DNA of 64,000 bases. It comes from BOG-908 sp965199235 (lineage in GTDB: Bacteria > Pseudomonadota > Alphaproteobacteria > Acetobacterales > Acetobacteraceae). The first letter of the stretch is position 1; every line of letters begins with the position of its first letter. A model generated the notes under the pieces. That model was given only the letters and a program-made list of their open reading frames with translations, was not told the origin of the DNA and ran no database searches. The position numbers were made by a program, and so were the translations under genes. Shown here piece after piece: positions 1-9,190 of this stretch. The stretch covers positions 62,001-126,000 of the forward strand of contig CBDAQU010000001.1 of the NCBI GenBank assembly GCA_965199235.1, written 5' to 3'.

Positions 1-1
1 A

Positions 2-298
2 GCCGACGACCGCGCCACCGCCTGGCGCTGCGTCCAGCACGCCATCCGCGTGCTGGGCGCCCCCGATGGAGGCGCAGAGGCTGCGTCCCGCGTCATCGCT
101 GCCATGGGCCCGCTCGCTGAACCCGCACTCGGCCTCGCCCACCGCCTGTTCCAGATCGCTACTGAACGCGGCTGGGCAGGCGAAGCTCTCGCCTACAACC
201 AGCTTGCCGAGGAATGGCCACGCCTGCTCGACCTCGCCCCGCAGACCAACGCGCGCGGGCCGGCTGCTACCCGTCAGGCAGAGTTGTTCGGCGCATGA
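2..298 (+). CDS. C-terminal part of a DUF1156-type DNA methylase (truncated by window edge)
   Basis: The reading frame is open from the first bases and ends with TGA at 296-298. About 98 residues are visible. They have the helical, Trp/Tyr-containing pattern I associate with the C-terminus of large DUF1156 proteins (adenine-specific methylase fold), including a stretch close to 'GWAGEALAYNQLAEEWPRLL'. DUF1156 methylases are usually encoded directly upstream of a DUF499 ATPase, which is the case here: the stop codon overlaps the next start (ATGA at 295-298), implying translational coupling. The catalytic domain lies outside the window, so the family call rests on the C-terminus plus the neighbour. 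Confidence 0.6.
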   Translation, partial: ADDRATAWRCVQHAIRVLGAPDGGAEAASRVIAAMGPLAEPALGLAHRLFQIATERGWAGEALAYNQLAEEWPRLLDLAPQTNARGPAATRQAELFGA

Positions 299-3200
299 GC
301 GCGGCTCAGACTGGCGCACGCGACGCGACCCGCCGTGTGCGAGAGGGTATGGACCATCTGCAGACCGGCATTGCGCCCTTCGTCGCCGCGCGCATGAAGG
401 GCGCGCGCGGCACGGACTGGCAACGCTACGCGAGCCGCGCGTCCGGCATTCAAGGCGAGGGCCTAGACGTCTATGCGCTGCTGAAGACGATGCTGGATAA
501 CTGGCGCGACGTTTTTGAGAAGGCATTTCCCGATCGGGACAGGCAGAAGGCGCGCAACTTCGCCTCAGTGTCGCTCGACGCGCGCAACGCCGTTTCGCAC
601 CTGACTCTGCCGCTCGCTTCCGACGAGGCGCTTCGCTATCTCGACGCCATGCACGGCCTGCTGCGCGCGACCAAGGGTCCGGATGCGGAGGTCAAGGCAC
701 TGCATGCCCTGTGGCAGGAGCAGGGCCGCGCCGGTTTCGGTGCCCCTCCTCCAGCCGCTTTAACTGTTCCCGGACCTATAAGCGTATCGCCTGCAATGCC
801 GACACCAGGTGTGTCGGAAGGCCCCTCGCCGAGCGCCGCGCCATCATCCGCGCCGTCTGGCAGATTGCGGCCCTGGCACGAAGTGGCGCTGCCGCATCCG
901 GATGTGATCGCCAACCGCTTCCAGCAGGCAGAGTTCGCGGCCGACCTGTTCGCGGTCGATGCCGGCCGCGCGAGCGAGACCTACGCGCGCCCGGCCGAGT
1001 TCTTCAACGCGACGTATCTCACCGAAGGCCTGAGCCGCGTACTAGAGGGCGCGCTGCGCCGGCTCGCGAACGCCGGCGGTGAACCGGTGATCGGGCTGCA
1101 GACCAGTTTTGGCGGCGGCAAGACGCATACCATGCTCGCCCTTTACCACCTCGCCTGCCACATGCGGGCCGGAGCCGCACCAGACGCACTGCCTGGGCTG
1201 GCGCCGATCGTGGCGCGCGTGGGTGCCGCGACTTGGCCAAAGCCACAGGTAGCGGTGTTTGTCGGCACCGCGAGCGGCCCGGATATCTCGATCGATACGC
1301 GCGGCGGCCCGCGCGTGCGAACGCCATGGGGCTATCTGGGCTGGAAGCTGGCCGGCGATACGGGGCTGGCCATCGTCGCCGAAGCGGAAGCGGCGGGCAC
1401 GAACCCGGGTTCCGATGCATTAGCAACTCTGTTCCGCGCAGCGGGGCCGTGCATCATCCTGCTGGACGAGTTGGTCGCCTATGCCCGCCAATTGCCGGAC
1501 GAGCGTTTTGAGGCGTTCCTTTCCTTCGCACAATCGCTGACCGAAGCTGCGAAAATGTCGCCGGGCGTACTCGTGGTCGGCTCGCTACCGGAGAGCGACA
1601 TGGAGGCGGGCGGCGCGCGCGGCGTGCAGGCCCTGCGGCGGCTGCAGGCAGTGTTCGGGCGCGTACATTTGACCTGGCTGCCGGCATCCGGCGATGAGAC
1701 CTACGAGATCATCATCCGGCGCCTGTTCCAAGCGCTGGATGCCGACGGGGAGCGGGCGCGGGACGAGACGAGCCGCGCCTTCCACGAGCTGTACCGCAAG
1801 AACGCTTCCGACTTTCCGCCTGAAGCGAAGGAAGCGCGCTATCTTGCCCTGCTGCGTCTGTCGTATCCGATCCACCCAGATCTGTTCGACAGGCTTTCGA
1901 AGGATTGGGCTAGCCTCGAGAAGTTTCAGCGCACACGCGGCGTATTGCGGTTCATGGCAAATGTCATAGGCGTGCTGTGGCATGAGCGGACCCAGGATCC
2001 GTTGATCACCCCAGCCCGCATTCCGGTAGCGCACGAGAGGGTGAGGGCGAGCATTCTTTACCCTCTGGATGCCGCGTTCGCTGCGGTGGTGGACAAGGAG
2101 GTGGATGGGCCGGGCGCGCTGCCGGCGCAGATCGAGGCCAACCCGTCCCGCCGCATCTCCGCCGCGCGCGCCGCCACACGCGTGGCCCGGGCGGTATTCA
2201 TCTGCTCCGCACCTTCGGTTGGCCAGCCCAACGCTGGTGTGACGTTGCCGGGGCTGCGCCTTGCCTGTGCTGAACCCGGCGACCAGCTCGCCGTGTTCGC
2301 GGAGGCGCTGCGCGAGCTGTCACAGCGCGCGACGTATTTATATGAGGAGGCCGGGCGTTCCTGGTTCTCCACGCAGCCGACTTTGAACCGGCTGGCCGAT
2401 GAGCGTGCGGCAGCACTCCCGGCCCACGACGTTGATTCGGCGATCGTGAAGGCTCTGCGGGAAGACGCATTGACGAAGGACCGTTTTCACCACGTGTTTG
2501 CCGCTCCCGACGAGCCTGGGACGGTGGACGAGGCCGAGGCCCTATCGCTTATGATTCTTGGCCCAGCGACGGTTCATGCAGGGCGCGGCGCCACCGCGTC
2601 TCCTGCGACCGCTGCAGTCACGGAGGCTCTAACGCGCTGCCGCGGATCGCAGCGAACCTTCCGCAACACGATGATCTTCGTCGCGGCGGATGAGGCGGGG
2701 CTGAACAATGCCCGCGACGTCGTTCGCAAGTCGCTGGCCTGGGCCGGCATCGCCGCCGACCGCCGCCTGCGCGACCAGATGACGACCGGCCAGGTGCGCG
2801 ACGTTGAGGAGAAGGCGAAGTCCTTCGCCACGTCGGCCCGCAATGCCGTACGCTCGGCCTGGAGTCATGTTCTTTACCCAGTGCGCAGCGATGTCGCCGG
2901 CAGGTCATTCGCACTCGAGCACGCGCCGATCTCCGCCCGGGACCGGGGCGCCGTGCCGGTGACGGTTTGGGAGAAGGTGCGCGGGGACGGCATCGCGTCC
3001 GAACGCCTCGGCGGCGAGAATCTGTGGCTGGCGCTGGAAAGTGTATGGCCGGCTGACCGCCCACATCTTGCTGTTAGCGAGGTGGCCGAATGGTTCAGCA
3101 AGTTCGTGTACTTGCCGCGCATACGCGACCGGACGGTTCTTGAGGCCGCCATTCGCGATGCCGTCGGCCGCCTGGACCCGCGCTTCGGATTCGCCGACGC

Positions 3201-3666
3201 GGTCGAAGCGGACGGCGTAACCTACCGCGGCCTGTGCTGGGGCAAGCCGCCGCCGGAGATGTTTTCATCAACGGCACTGTTAATACGCGCTGCTGAGGCT
3301 GTCGCTCAGCTTGGACGGGAAGCAACACCGTCCCCCCCGCCTGCGGGCGTCTTGGCGCCGGCACCCTCTCGCAGCAGCGCGCACCCAGAGGCACCGCCCG
3401 ATTCTGCCCCACCGAAGCCCCAGAAGATGCGGCGTTTCTACGGCTCAGTCGACATAGACCCGGACGGGCGCCCGGTGAAGGCGTTCGAGTCGATCATCAG
3501 CGCTGTGGTGGTCGAGCTGCAGCGCACCCAGGGCGCACGTGTGTCCTTGACGTTGGAGGTGTCAGCGGAAGCACCGGACGGATTTGATGAGGCTGATGTC
3601 AGCGTCGTGCGTGACAATTCCCGACAACTGAAATTCCGCCCAGATAGCACGGGCTTTGACAGCTGA
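295..3666 (+). CDS. DUF499 ATPase with N-terminal Swt1-like HEPN domain (defence-island type)
   Basis: A protein of about 1123 aa. The ATG at 295 is preferred to an in-frame ATG at 214 because it overlaps the upstream stop. Residues about 15-130 match a Swt1-type HEPN helical domain (RxxxxH-like segment 'ARNAVSHLTLPL'). A P-loop 'FGGGKTHTM' lies near residue 272 and a Walker B 'CIILLDELVAYAR' near 385, as in DUF499 ATPases. A Pro/Ala-rich linker (around residues 1010-1045) precedes a small conserved C-terminal domain. DUF499 proteins are known from the same clusters as DUF1156 methylases in defence islands; the mechanism is not established from sequence. The pair is probably an anti-phage or modification-linked system. 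The partner gene DUF3780, often seen in such clusters, is not visible downstream. Confidence 0.85.
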   Translation: MSAAQTGARDATRRVREGMDHLQTGIAPFVAARMKGARGTDWQRYASRASGIQGEGLDVYALLKTMLDNWRDVFEKAFPDRDRQKARNFASVSLDARNAVSHLTLPLASDEALRYLDAMHGLLRATKGPDAEVKALHALWQEQGRAGFGAPPPAALTVPGPISVSPAMPTPGVSEGPSPSAAPSSAPSGRLRPWHEVALPHPDVIANRFQQAEFAADLFAVDAGRASETYARPAEFFNATYLTEGLSRVLEGALRRLANAGGEPVIGLQTSFGGGKTHTMLALYHLACHMRAGAAPDALPGLAPIVARVGAATWPKPQVAVFVGTASGPDISIDTRGGPRVRTPWGYLGWKLAGDTGLAIVAEAEAAGTNPGSDALATLFRAAGPCIILLDELVAYARQLPDERFEAFLSFAQSLTEAAKMSPGVLVVGSLPESDMEAGGARGVQALRRLQAVFGRVHLTWLPASGDETYEIIIRRLFQALDADGERARDETSRAFHELYRKNASDFPPEAKEARYLALLRLSYPIHPDLFDRLSKDWASLEKFQRTRGVLRFMANVIGVLWHERTQDPLITPARIPVAHERVRASILYPLDAAFAAVVDKEVDGPGALPAQIEANPSRRISAARAATRVARAVFICSAPSVGQPNAGVTLPGLRLACAEPGDQLAVFAEALRELSQRATYLYEEAGRSWFSTQPTLNRLADERAAALPAHDVDSAIVKALREDALTKDRFHHVFAAPDEPGTVDEAEALSLMILGPATVHAGRGATASPATAAVTEALTRCRGSQRTFRNTMIFVAADEAGLNNARDVVRKSLAWAGIAADRRLRDQMTTGQVRDVEEKAKSFATSARNAVRSAWSHVLYPVRSDVAGRSFALEHAPISARDRGAVPVTVWEKVRGDGIASERLGGENLWLALESVWPADRPHLAVSEVAEWFSKFVYLPRIRDRTVLEAAIRDAVGRLDPRFGFADAVEADGVTYRGLCWGKPPPEMFSSTALLIRAAEAVAQLGREATPSPPPAGVLAPAPSRSSAHPEAPPDSAPPKPQKMRRFYGSVDIDPDGRPVKAFESIISAVVVELQRTQGARVSLTLEVSAEAPDGFDEADVSVVRDNSRQLKFRPDSTGFDS

Positions 3667-3692
3667 GGCTCGCAGCGCTGCTGCTCCGATCA

Positions 3693-4835
3693 TCAAGGAG
3701 GTGGCTCTTCCTGACTATCATTGCTGAATGAAGCGACAATCTTCGCATTGATCAATTGCCAGCGCTGGCCCACGCGTTCCAGATCCCCTTTGACCTGTAT
3801 GGGCGTCTTGTTGTCATGGGCCCGGACCGCGACTGAATAGTTTGCCTGATCCAGCACGGCACGAACAGACTGTTCCTTCTCATCAACGAAAGCTTTCAGT
3901 GTCACCAAGCCCTCAATGTCCTCATCTCGGCGCTTCAACGTGTGCACAGTGCCGAACAGGAACTGATCGGGTCGCGGATGACGCGAGCGGAACACGCGCG
4001 CTGCCTCAGCCAGGATGTCTGCGTCGTTGCCTGAGAAACTGATCTTGCAGTGCGGCTCCGGTGTCGGGCGAGTACGCGCCCAGGTCAATCCAATATCCAC
4101 ACCAGGCGATTGCGCGATCAACCCCGCCACAGCTTCACACAGATTAGCGCTCACGCCTTTTGGAACGGCTTGTTCGAATGCTTGGCTGTCACCGGAGGTG
4201 GCCAGTTCGATGGCGTTTCGTAGAGCACCGAGCGCCTCCGCGAGGCGCCGCGTCACCTTTCGCTCGAACGGCTCATCCTCGATGTCCGGCCACAGTGCAT
4301 GTTGCGGCGAGTCAAGTTTCGGCGGGATGGGCGCCAGCAAGGTCACTACGAAGCTTCCATGCTCAGTTTGGCCTAGACGCACGCGGTTGAGATAGTCAGT
4401 CGCCTCGCGGTTTGCGCCCGCCCGATACAGCGACTGCGGCGTGCGCGCGGCACATGCGGCGGCCAGGACCAGTTCCCGGGATTGGGTCACAATCTTCACG
4501 CCTGCGTCGATCCCAACTGACCCGTCATCCTCACCCGCCGTGGCGCGCACGCGGACGACGTCACGATCTGCACAGCTCAGGTCTCGATAGGTTGCCAATT
4601 CGTCCTGGCCAGTTGCGTCAGCGAAGATGGCAATCAGCTTCGCCACGACGCTGGCGAAGTCGCCCAGACTGTCGGTCCGTGGCAGGATGATCTCAGGCTT
4701 GTTCGTAGCAGCGTAGACGTCGGCATGGGCGCCATACGGCTCCGTCTTGGCCCACCCTTCCGCGCGCGCGAAACCTGCCAGTGCAATCGGAGAGATCGCC
4801 CGCAATGCGTCCGCGTCAAGAATGGACGCCTTCAT
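3693..4835 (-). CDS. Conserved-looking protein of unknown function (380 aa), last gene of a DUF4365 unit
   Basis: I do not recognise a family. The 380-aa product is soluble, with no signal peptide or membrane segment. It alternates alpha/beta segments and ends in a beta-rich domain ('LVTLKAFVDEKEQSVRAVL', 'VKGDLERVGQRWQLINAKIV') that looks like an immunoglobulin or OB-type sandwich. Its start overlaps the stop of the upstream DUF4365 gene by 4 bases, so both are translated from one transcript. It converges on the DUF499 gene with a 26-base gap. Position inside a defence-type island and coupling to a nuclease-like gene suggest a sensor, regulator or immunity role, but this is inference only. 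Confidence 0.75.
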   Translation of the reverse strand: MKASILDADALRAISPIALAGFARAEGWAKTEPYGAHADVYAATNKPEIILPRTDSLGDFASVVAKLIAIFADATGQDELATYRDLSCADRDVVRVRATAGEDDGSVGIDAGVKIVTQSRELVLAAACAARTPQSLYRAGANREATDYLNRVRLGQTEHGSFVVTLLAPIPPKLDSPQHALWPDIEDEPFERKVTRRLAEALGALRNAIELATSGDSQAFEQAVPKGVSANLCEAVAGLIAQSPGVDIGLTWARTRPTPEPHCKISFSGNDADILAEAARVFRSRHPRPDQFLFGTVHTLKRRDEDIEGLVTLKAFVDEKEQSVRAVLDQANYSVAVRAHDNKTPIQVKGDLERVGQRWQLINAKIVASFSNDSQEEPPP

Positions 4836-5332
4836 AGGCTCGCTCCAGACCGCGACCGTTCCATGAGCGCGCGCAGCGCGTCAGCGTCGAGCCGATTGAT
4901 GGCCGGAATAGCTACGGTGACCGCCGTTTCGTTTTCGGTCTCCGCTGCCCCGGCGAGCGAAGCCCAGAAGGCGCAACGCTTCAGCACGAGACATTCGGGG
5001 GTCATGGCAACCCAGTGCTCTTCCTCGCGCGGCATATCCAGCACAACCAGCAACCGGGGAATTTGCGTTGGTATTCGAAGCAGGTCGTAGTTGCGGCGTT
5101 TCAACGTGAAGCGGAATATGCCATCGGTCGGTTCGCCAAGGTTGATCGTTGCCTTGAGCTGCAAGCCGATCGACGGACGCATTGCTCCGCCGGCCTTGAT
5201 TTCGACGTCCACGCCATCGCGGTCGAAGTCCATCGTCGCGACGACATACCCAGCGCCAGCCGCGACGGCCTGGACGTAGGCGCGAGAGAGTGCCTCCTCC
5301 CGGTCTGCGCTCGTGAGAAGATGATCGGTCAT
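4832..5332 (-). CDS. DUF4365-type nuclease-like protein
   Basis: 166 aa. The N-terminal half shows the restriction-endonuclease-like pattern of DUF4365 proteins: an acidic 'DRDGVDVEI' near residue 40, followed by 'IGLQLKAT' (the Q-x-K of a PD-(D/E)xK core) near residue 58, then 'FTLKRRNYDLLRI' and a hydrophobic strand 'PRLLVVLDMP'. DUF4365 domains occur in defence systems, often next to ATPases or unknown partners. The gene is the middle member of a minus-strand unit, overlapping its neighbours by 4 bases on both sides. Nuclease activity is predicted, not demonstrated. Confidence 0.8.
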   Translation of the reverse strand: MTDHLLTSADREEALSRAYVQAVAAGAGYVVATMDFDRDGVDVEIKAGGAMRPSIGLQLKATINLGEPTDGIFRFTLKRRNYDLLRIPTQIPRLLVVLDMPREEEHWVAMTPECLVLKRCAFWASLAGAAETENETAVTVAIPAINRLDADALRALMERSRSGASL

Positions 5333-5511
5333 CTCACACTTACCAGCGCGCCTTCTCCATCAATAGCGCGATCGCGCAGGAAGTCGTCGACCGTGGCCCC
5401 GGCCTCCCCTTTGACCAGCATCCGGCTGAACGCCTGCGCTCGCTCGACCGTCACATCGATGGATAGTGCGGAGACAGGTGACGCCCTGCAACCATCTGCT
5501 ATCTGATGCAC
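5329..5511 (-). CDS. Small ORF (60 aa) overlapping the start of the DUF4365 gene
   Basis: The frame ends in a TGA that overlaps the DUF4365 start by 4 bases, the same coupling seen between the next two genes, which is the main reason to keep it. The product has an acidic C-terminal half ('ATVDDFLRDRAIDGEGAL') and resembles no family I can name; it could be a small antitoxin-like or accessory protein, or the tail of a gene broken further upstream. No convincing ribosome binding site precedes the ATG at 5511, and internal GTG starts are possible. Confidence 0.4.
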   Translation of the reverse strand: MHQIADGCRASPVSALSIDVTVERAQAFSRMLVKGEAGATVDDFLRDRAIDGEGALVSVR

Positions 5512-6135
5512 GTCGTCGCCTTGGGTTTGGTAGGGGACGGAAGGAGCTTACGTCGTCGTTCTGTGGACGGAAGAAGATTTCCCGGCCTTGACGGTCTTCT
5601 GTCGCGGGTCAGATTGAGGCCGTCGACCTGGAGCGTTTCCATGAACTCCACGAACGGCAACGACTTGGCTGGTCGGGGCCTTAAGCGCCCAGGCTTGTCG
5701 ACGGCGATCACCACGCCGGTGTCGCGGCGCCGCGGCGTCCCTCGGTGTGGGCACGCACGGCGACCTCGCAGGACCGGCTCTTCCGGTCCCGCAGCTTCCA
5801 ACTCGCACCCGGAAGACGATGGAGAGGCATGGCGCTGATCTTGGGCAAGGCTTGCTCTTTTCGTGACGTCCCACACGGAACATAGCGCCAACCCTATCTA
5901 AGCGCCATTGGCGTAGCGTCCTCGTTGCGCGTGTGCCAGACGTGTAGTACCGAGCTGTCATCAGGCGTCCGTTCAGCCCTGGATCAGGCGCACAGAGGCG
6001 CGTGGCTTGGGGTCCAGGTCCCCCAGCCACGGTCGTCTAATTCTTTGTTCCGCCTGTCCCTTCGGAAGCCGCAACCGGCGTGCTGGGGTAGGGTCCCCAC
6101 TGGGTGCACCACGACACCCCCCGGCGGAGGGTGGC
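5512..6135. other. About 620 bases without a supportable gene
   Basis: Several overlapping frames are open on both strands, but none has a recognisable domain, a ribosome binding site or coupling to neighbours. One minus-strand stretch ('RDTGVVIAVDKPGRLRPRPA') is the only segment with a protein-like feel. The region probably contains decayed island DNA between the DUF4365 unit and the broken integrase. Confidence 0.5.
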
Positions 6136-6498
6136 GTGGGTACCGGCATCAACCATCTCGTCCGGCGCAGGGCCGACTATATTTGGCGTCGTCGGGTGCC
6201 TCGCGCCTTGGCTGTCGATCGTTACGACAGCGTCGCCCGCGCGCTCGGCACAAGCAATCCCGAGCTCGCCCGGCGACGCGCCCTTGCGTGCTCGGTTGCA
6301 TTTGATCGCGCTATGTTGGCGCTCATGGCGACGAATCGCCCGCCGACGCGGGCCGACCTCAAGGCTTTGCTGGGCGACGTCTTTCGCCGCGTGCTCGACT
6401 ATGGCGAACAGGCGCGGGCCGACCGCGAACCTGGCGAGCCGCCGCCCTGGAGTACCCTGCCCGCAAGAGGACCCACTGTACGTTATTGTATGGGATGA
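6136..6498 (+). pseudogene. N-terminal fragment of a DUF6538-type tyrosine recombinase
   Basis: From a GTG at 6136 the frame reads an N-terminal integrase domain: 'LVRRRADYIWRRRVPRALA' is typical of DUF6538, then 'SNPELARRRALACSVAFDRA'. It stops after about 120 residues, before the core-binding and catalytic domains, whereas the family is normally 350-500 aa. The remnant lies just off the 3' end of tRNA-Thr, the usual place for an island integrase. It is therefore read as the dead integrase of the island that carries the DUF1156/DUF499 genes. Confidence 0.65.
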
Positions 6499-6505
6499 TC
6501 ATCCC
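6492..6505. repeat. Perfect 14-base palindrome next to the tRNA-Thr end
   Basis: GGGATGATCATCCC is a perfect palindrome at 6492-6505, at the end of the integrase fragment and 42 bases from the tRNA 3' end. It may be a remnant of an attachment-arm or regulatory site, or coincidental. Confidence 0.4.
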
Positions 6506-6547
6506 GCGTTTTCCGAATGATGAAATGCGTCACTTTTGGCAAGGGTA

Positions 6548-6619
6548 TGCCGGGTGAGGGGATTGAACCCCCGACCTTCGGTTTACAAAACCGCTGCACT
6601 ACCGCTGTGCTAACCCGGC
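6548..6619 (-). tRNA. tRNA-Thr (anticodon TGT)
   Basis: On the minus strand the 7-base acceptor GCCGGGT (6613-6619) pairs with ACCCGGC (6549-6555). The anticodon loop TTTGTAA gives TGT (Thr, codon ACA), and the T-arm carries GGTTCAATCCC. CCA is not encoded. The 3' end faces the left-hand island and its broken integrase, consistent with use as an integration site. Confidence 0.95.
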
Positions 6620-6666
6620 GACGTTGCGCAAAATAGCGGCTGCCGCTTTGCCTGGCAAACCGGGTG

Positions 6667-7434
6667 TTAACGCTTCCAGGCCATACCGCCATCGACCACC
6701 AGCGTGCCGCCGACCACGTAGTCGCCGGCGCGGGAGGCGAGATAGATGGCGGAGCCCGCCATGTCCTCCGGCGTGCCGATGCGGCCTGCGGGGATGACCT
6801 TGGACACCTCGTCGGCGTGGTCGCGGGCCACCTTGTTCATGCTGGAGGCAAAGGCGCCTGGCGCGATCGCGTTGACGACGATGTTGTCCCCGATCAGCCG
6901 CAGCGCCATGCGCTTGGTCAGGTGAATCAGCCCGGCCTTGCTGGCGGCGTAGGAATACGTCTCCTGCATGTTGACCGACACGCCGTCGATGGAGGCGATG
7001 TTGATCACCTTGGCCGGACGCTCCCGGCTGGCGGCGTCTTTCAACGCGCCGTGCAGCGCCTGGGTCAGGAAGAACGGCGTCTTGACGTTCAGGTCCATCA
7101 CCTTGTCCCAGCCGCTTTCAGGGAAGGTGTCGAACGACTCGCCCCAGGCGGCGCCCGCGTTGTTGACCAGGATGTCGAGCGTGGGCTCGTGCGCAAGATA
7201 TTGCTCGGCCATCGCGCGCGCGCCGGTGGCGCCCGACACGTCGGCCGGCAGCGGGATGCAGGTGCCGAGCGCGCTCAGGCGATGCGCGGTCTCCTCGCAG
7301 GCGCTGGCCTTGCGTGCCGAGACGTAAACCTTGGCGCCGGCGCGCAGAAAACCCTCGGCAATCATTTCGCCGATGCCGCGCGACCCGCCGGTGATCAGCG
7401 CCGTCCGCCCGGCCAAAGAAAAATAGTCGTTCAT
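6667..7434 (-). CDS. SDR family oxidoreductase (RhlG/FabG-like)
   Basis: 255 aa from the ATG at 7434, preceded by a strong GGGGAGGAA; an upstream in-frame ATG at 7482 lacks one. Classical short-chain dehydrogenase: Rossmann 'TGGSRGIGEM', 'NNAGA', catalytic serine region 'VINIASIDG', and the Tyr-Lys pair in 'YSYAASK'. The C-terminal 'DGGMAWK' is normal. Overall it resembles RhlG-like 3-oxoacyl reductases, NADPH-dependent cytosolic enzymes. The substrate cannot be told from sequence. It is a single gene, divergent from the protease gene. Confidence 0.9.
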   Translation of the reverse strand: MNDYFSLAGRTALITGGSRGIGEMIAEGFLRAGAKVYVSARKASACEETAHRLSALGTCIPLPADVSGATGARAMAEQYLAHEPTLDILVNNAGAAWGESFDTFPESGWDKVMDLNVKTPFFLTQALHGALKDAASRERPAKVINIASIDGVSVNMQETYSYAASKAGLIHLTKRMALRLIGDNIVVNAIAPGAFASSMNKVARDHADEVSKVIPAGRIGTPEDMAGSAIYLASRAGDYVVGGTLVVDGGMAWKR

Positions 7435-7630
7435 CCCGTTCCTCCCCTGTGCGTCTTGCCCAGGGCGATACGGCCTGCGCACGCCACTGCCAAGCCGGAA
7501 GGGCAGCGCGCGGTGAATTGCGCGTCATGACAGTGGTTTCACGGCGGCGACGGTGCAACGTTGAGGCCTGCGTCTATATTGCAACAGTCAGCGGGCGAAG
7601 AGTCGCCGCTTAAGGAATGGAGATGCCACG

Positions 7631-9190
7631 ATGATAAACCGCACACACTGGCGCGGCCGGACCCTGGCCTTCGCTTTGCTGGCCGGCACGGCCCTCGGCG
7701 GGCTGACGCTGACAGGCCTGCCGCCTGGCGCCCACGCCCAGAGCGACCCCGGCGTGGTGCAGCCCAAAGCCGGCGCTATCGAGCCTGGCCAGATCAGCCA
7801 CCCTCTGCCAGACTTCGTCGGTCTGGTGCGCCAGGTGAAGCCGGCCGTGGTGTCGATTACCAGCAAGATGCACCCGGACGAGGACGAAGAGGCGCAGGGC
7901 GGCTTCCCGGGCCTGGGCCACGGCCAGGGATTCCCGTTCGGCTTCCCGTTCGCGATGCCGCAGCAGCAGCAGCGCCAGCATCTGGTGGAGGCACGCGGTT
8001 CGGGCTTCCTGATCGACTCCAACGGCACCATCGTGACGAACAACCACGTGGTGCGCGGTGCGACCTCGGTTTCGGTCACCATGGATGACGGCACGGTGTT
8101 GCCTGCGAAGGTCATCGGCCGAGACAAGGCGTCCGACCTGGCGGTGCTTCGCGTCAAGGCGAACCATCCCCTGCCGTTCATCAACCTGGGCGATTCCAAC
8201 GCCGCACAGCCTGGCGCATGGGTGGTGGCCGTCGGCAACCCGTTCGGCCTGGGCGGCACGGTCACCGCCGGCATCGTGAGCGCGCGCGGGCGCGACATTG
8301 GCGAGGGCAATTACGACAGCTTCTTGCAGATCGACGCGCCGATCAACCAGGGGAACTCGGGTGGACCGCTGTTCACCCAGGACGGTCAGGTGGTGGGCGT
8401 GAACAGCGCCATCATCTCGCCCAACGGCGGCGGCAGCGTGGGCATCGGCTTCGCCATTCCGTCCAACACGGTCAAGAGCGTTGTCGCCCAGCTCGAGCGG
8501 TCCGGCCACGTCACCCGTGGCTATATCGGCGTGCAGGCGCAGGGGGTGAACGCGGCGATGTCCGACGCGCTGCACCTGCCGGCGGGGCCGACTGAGGATC
8601 ACGGCGCCCTGGTGGCCAGCGTAGAGCCTGACGGGCCTGCGAGCCATGCCGGCGTCGCACCGGGCGACGTGATCGTGGGGGTCAACGGCCAGCACGTCGG
8701 CAACCCGCGCGAACTGGCCATCGACGTCAGCCAGGTCGCTCCCGGCAACCACGCCAAGCTGGACGTGCTGCGACAGGGTCGCGAGCAGACGATCGACGTC
8801 ACCGTCGGCACGCTGCCGGCCGATGGCTCGAGCCACGGAACCGCCTTGGCGAACGCTGACGGGCAGGGGCTCGGCGTGTCGCTGTCCGGCATCACGCCTA
8901 ACCTGCGCCAGCAGCTCGATCTGGCTGACGGCACACGCGGCGCGGTGATCACCGAGGTCAAGCCCGGATCTGCGGCCGAGCAGGCGGGCCTGCAGCCTGG
9001 CGACGTGATCACAGGCGTGGGCGAGCATGCCGTGACGGGGACTGCGGACGCCTCGCGTGCGATCCGTGAGCAGCTGAAGGCCAACCAGGCGGTCGCCCTG
9101 CGCATCGTGCGGAGTGGAGAGAACCTGTTCGTCGCCGTCAGCCCGTCCGACTCCAATCAGGGTGATGCTCAAGACGACGGCAACGGCTGA
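7631..9190 (+). CDS. degP: Do/DegP-family periplasmic serine endoprotease
   Basis: 519 aa with a Sec signal peptide ending near 'GAHAQS', then an S1C trypsin-like domain with the triad His139 (NNHVV), Asp169 (SDLAVL) and Ser243 (GNSGGPL). Two PDZ domains follow: the first ('GYIGVQAQGVN', about 297-385) and the second around residues 412-505. Length, layout and Gln/Gly-rich loop before the catalytic domain fit the Do family (DegP, DegQ or MucD). It degrades or refolds damaged envelope proteins. GGAG just upstream of 7631 supports the start. The exact paralogue is uncertain. Confidence 0.95.
   Translation: MINRTHWRGRTLAFALLAGTALGGLTLTGLPPGAHAQSDPGVVQPKAGAIEPGQISHPLPDFVGLVRQVKPAVVSITSKMHPDEDEEAQGGFPGLGHGQGFPFGFPFAMPQQQQRQHLVEARGSGFLIDSNGTIVTNNHVVRGATSVSVTMDDGTVLPAKVIGRDKASDLAVLRVKANHPLPFINLGDSNAAQPGAWVVAVGNPFGLGGTVTAGIVSARGRDIGEGNYDSFLQIDAPINQGNSGGPLFTQDGQVVGVNSAIISPNGGGSVGIGFAIPSNTVKSVVAQLERSGHVTRGYIGVQAQGVNAAMSDALHLPAGPTEDHGALVASVEPDGPASHAGVAPGDVIVGVNGQHVGNPRELAIDVSQVAPGNHAKLDVLRQGREQTIDVTVGTLPADGSSHGTALANADGQGLGVSLSGITPNLRQQLDLADGTRGAVITEVKPGSAAEQAGLQPGDVITGVGEHAVTGTADASRAIREQLKANQAVALRIVRSGENLFVAVSPSDSNQGDAQDDGNG

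Noticed and set aside
7610..9172. A 520-aa minus-strand frame opposite the Do protease
   Set aside because: His/Arg-rich antisense of a complete protease gene.
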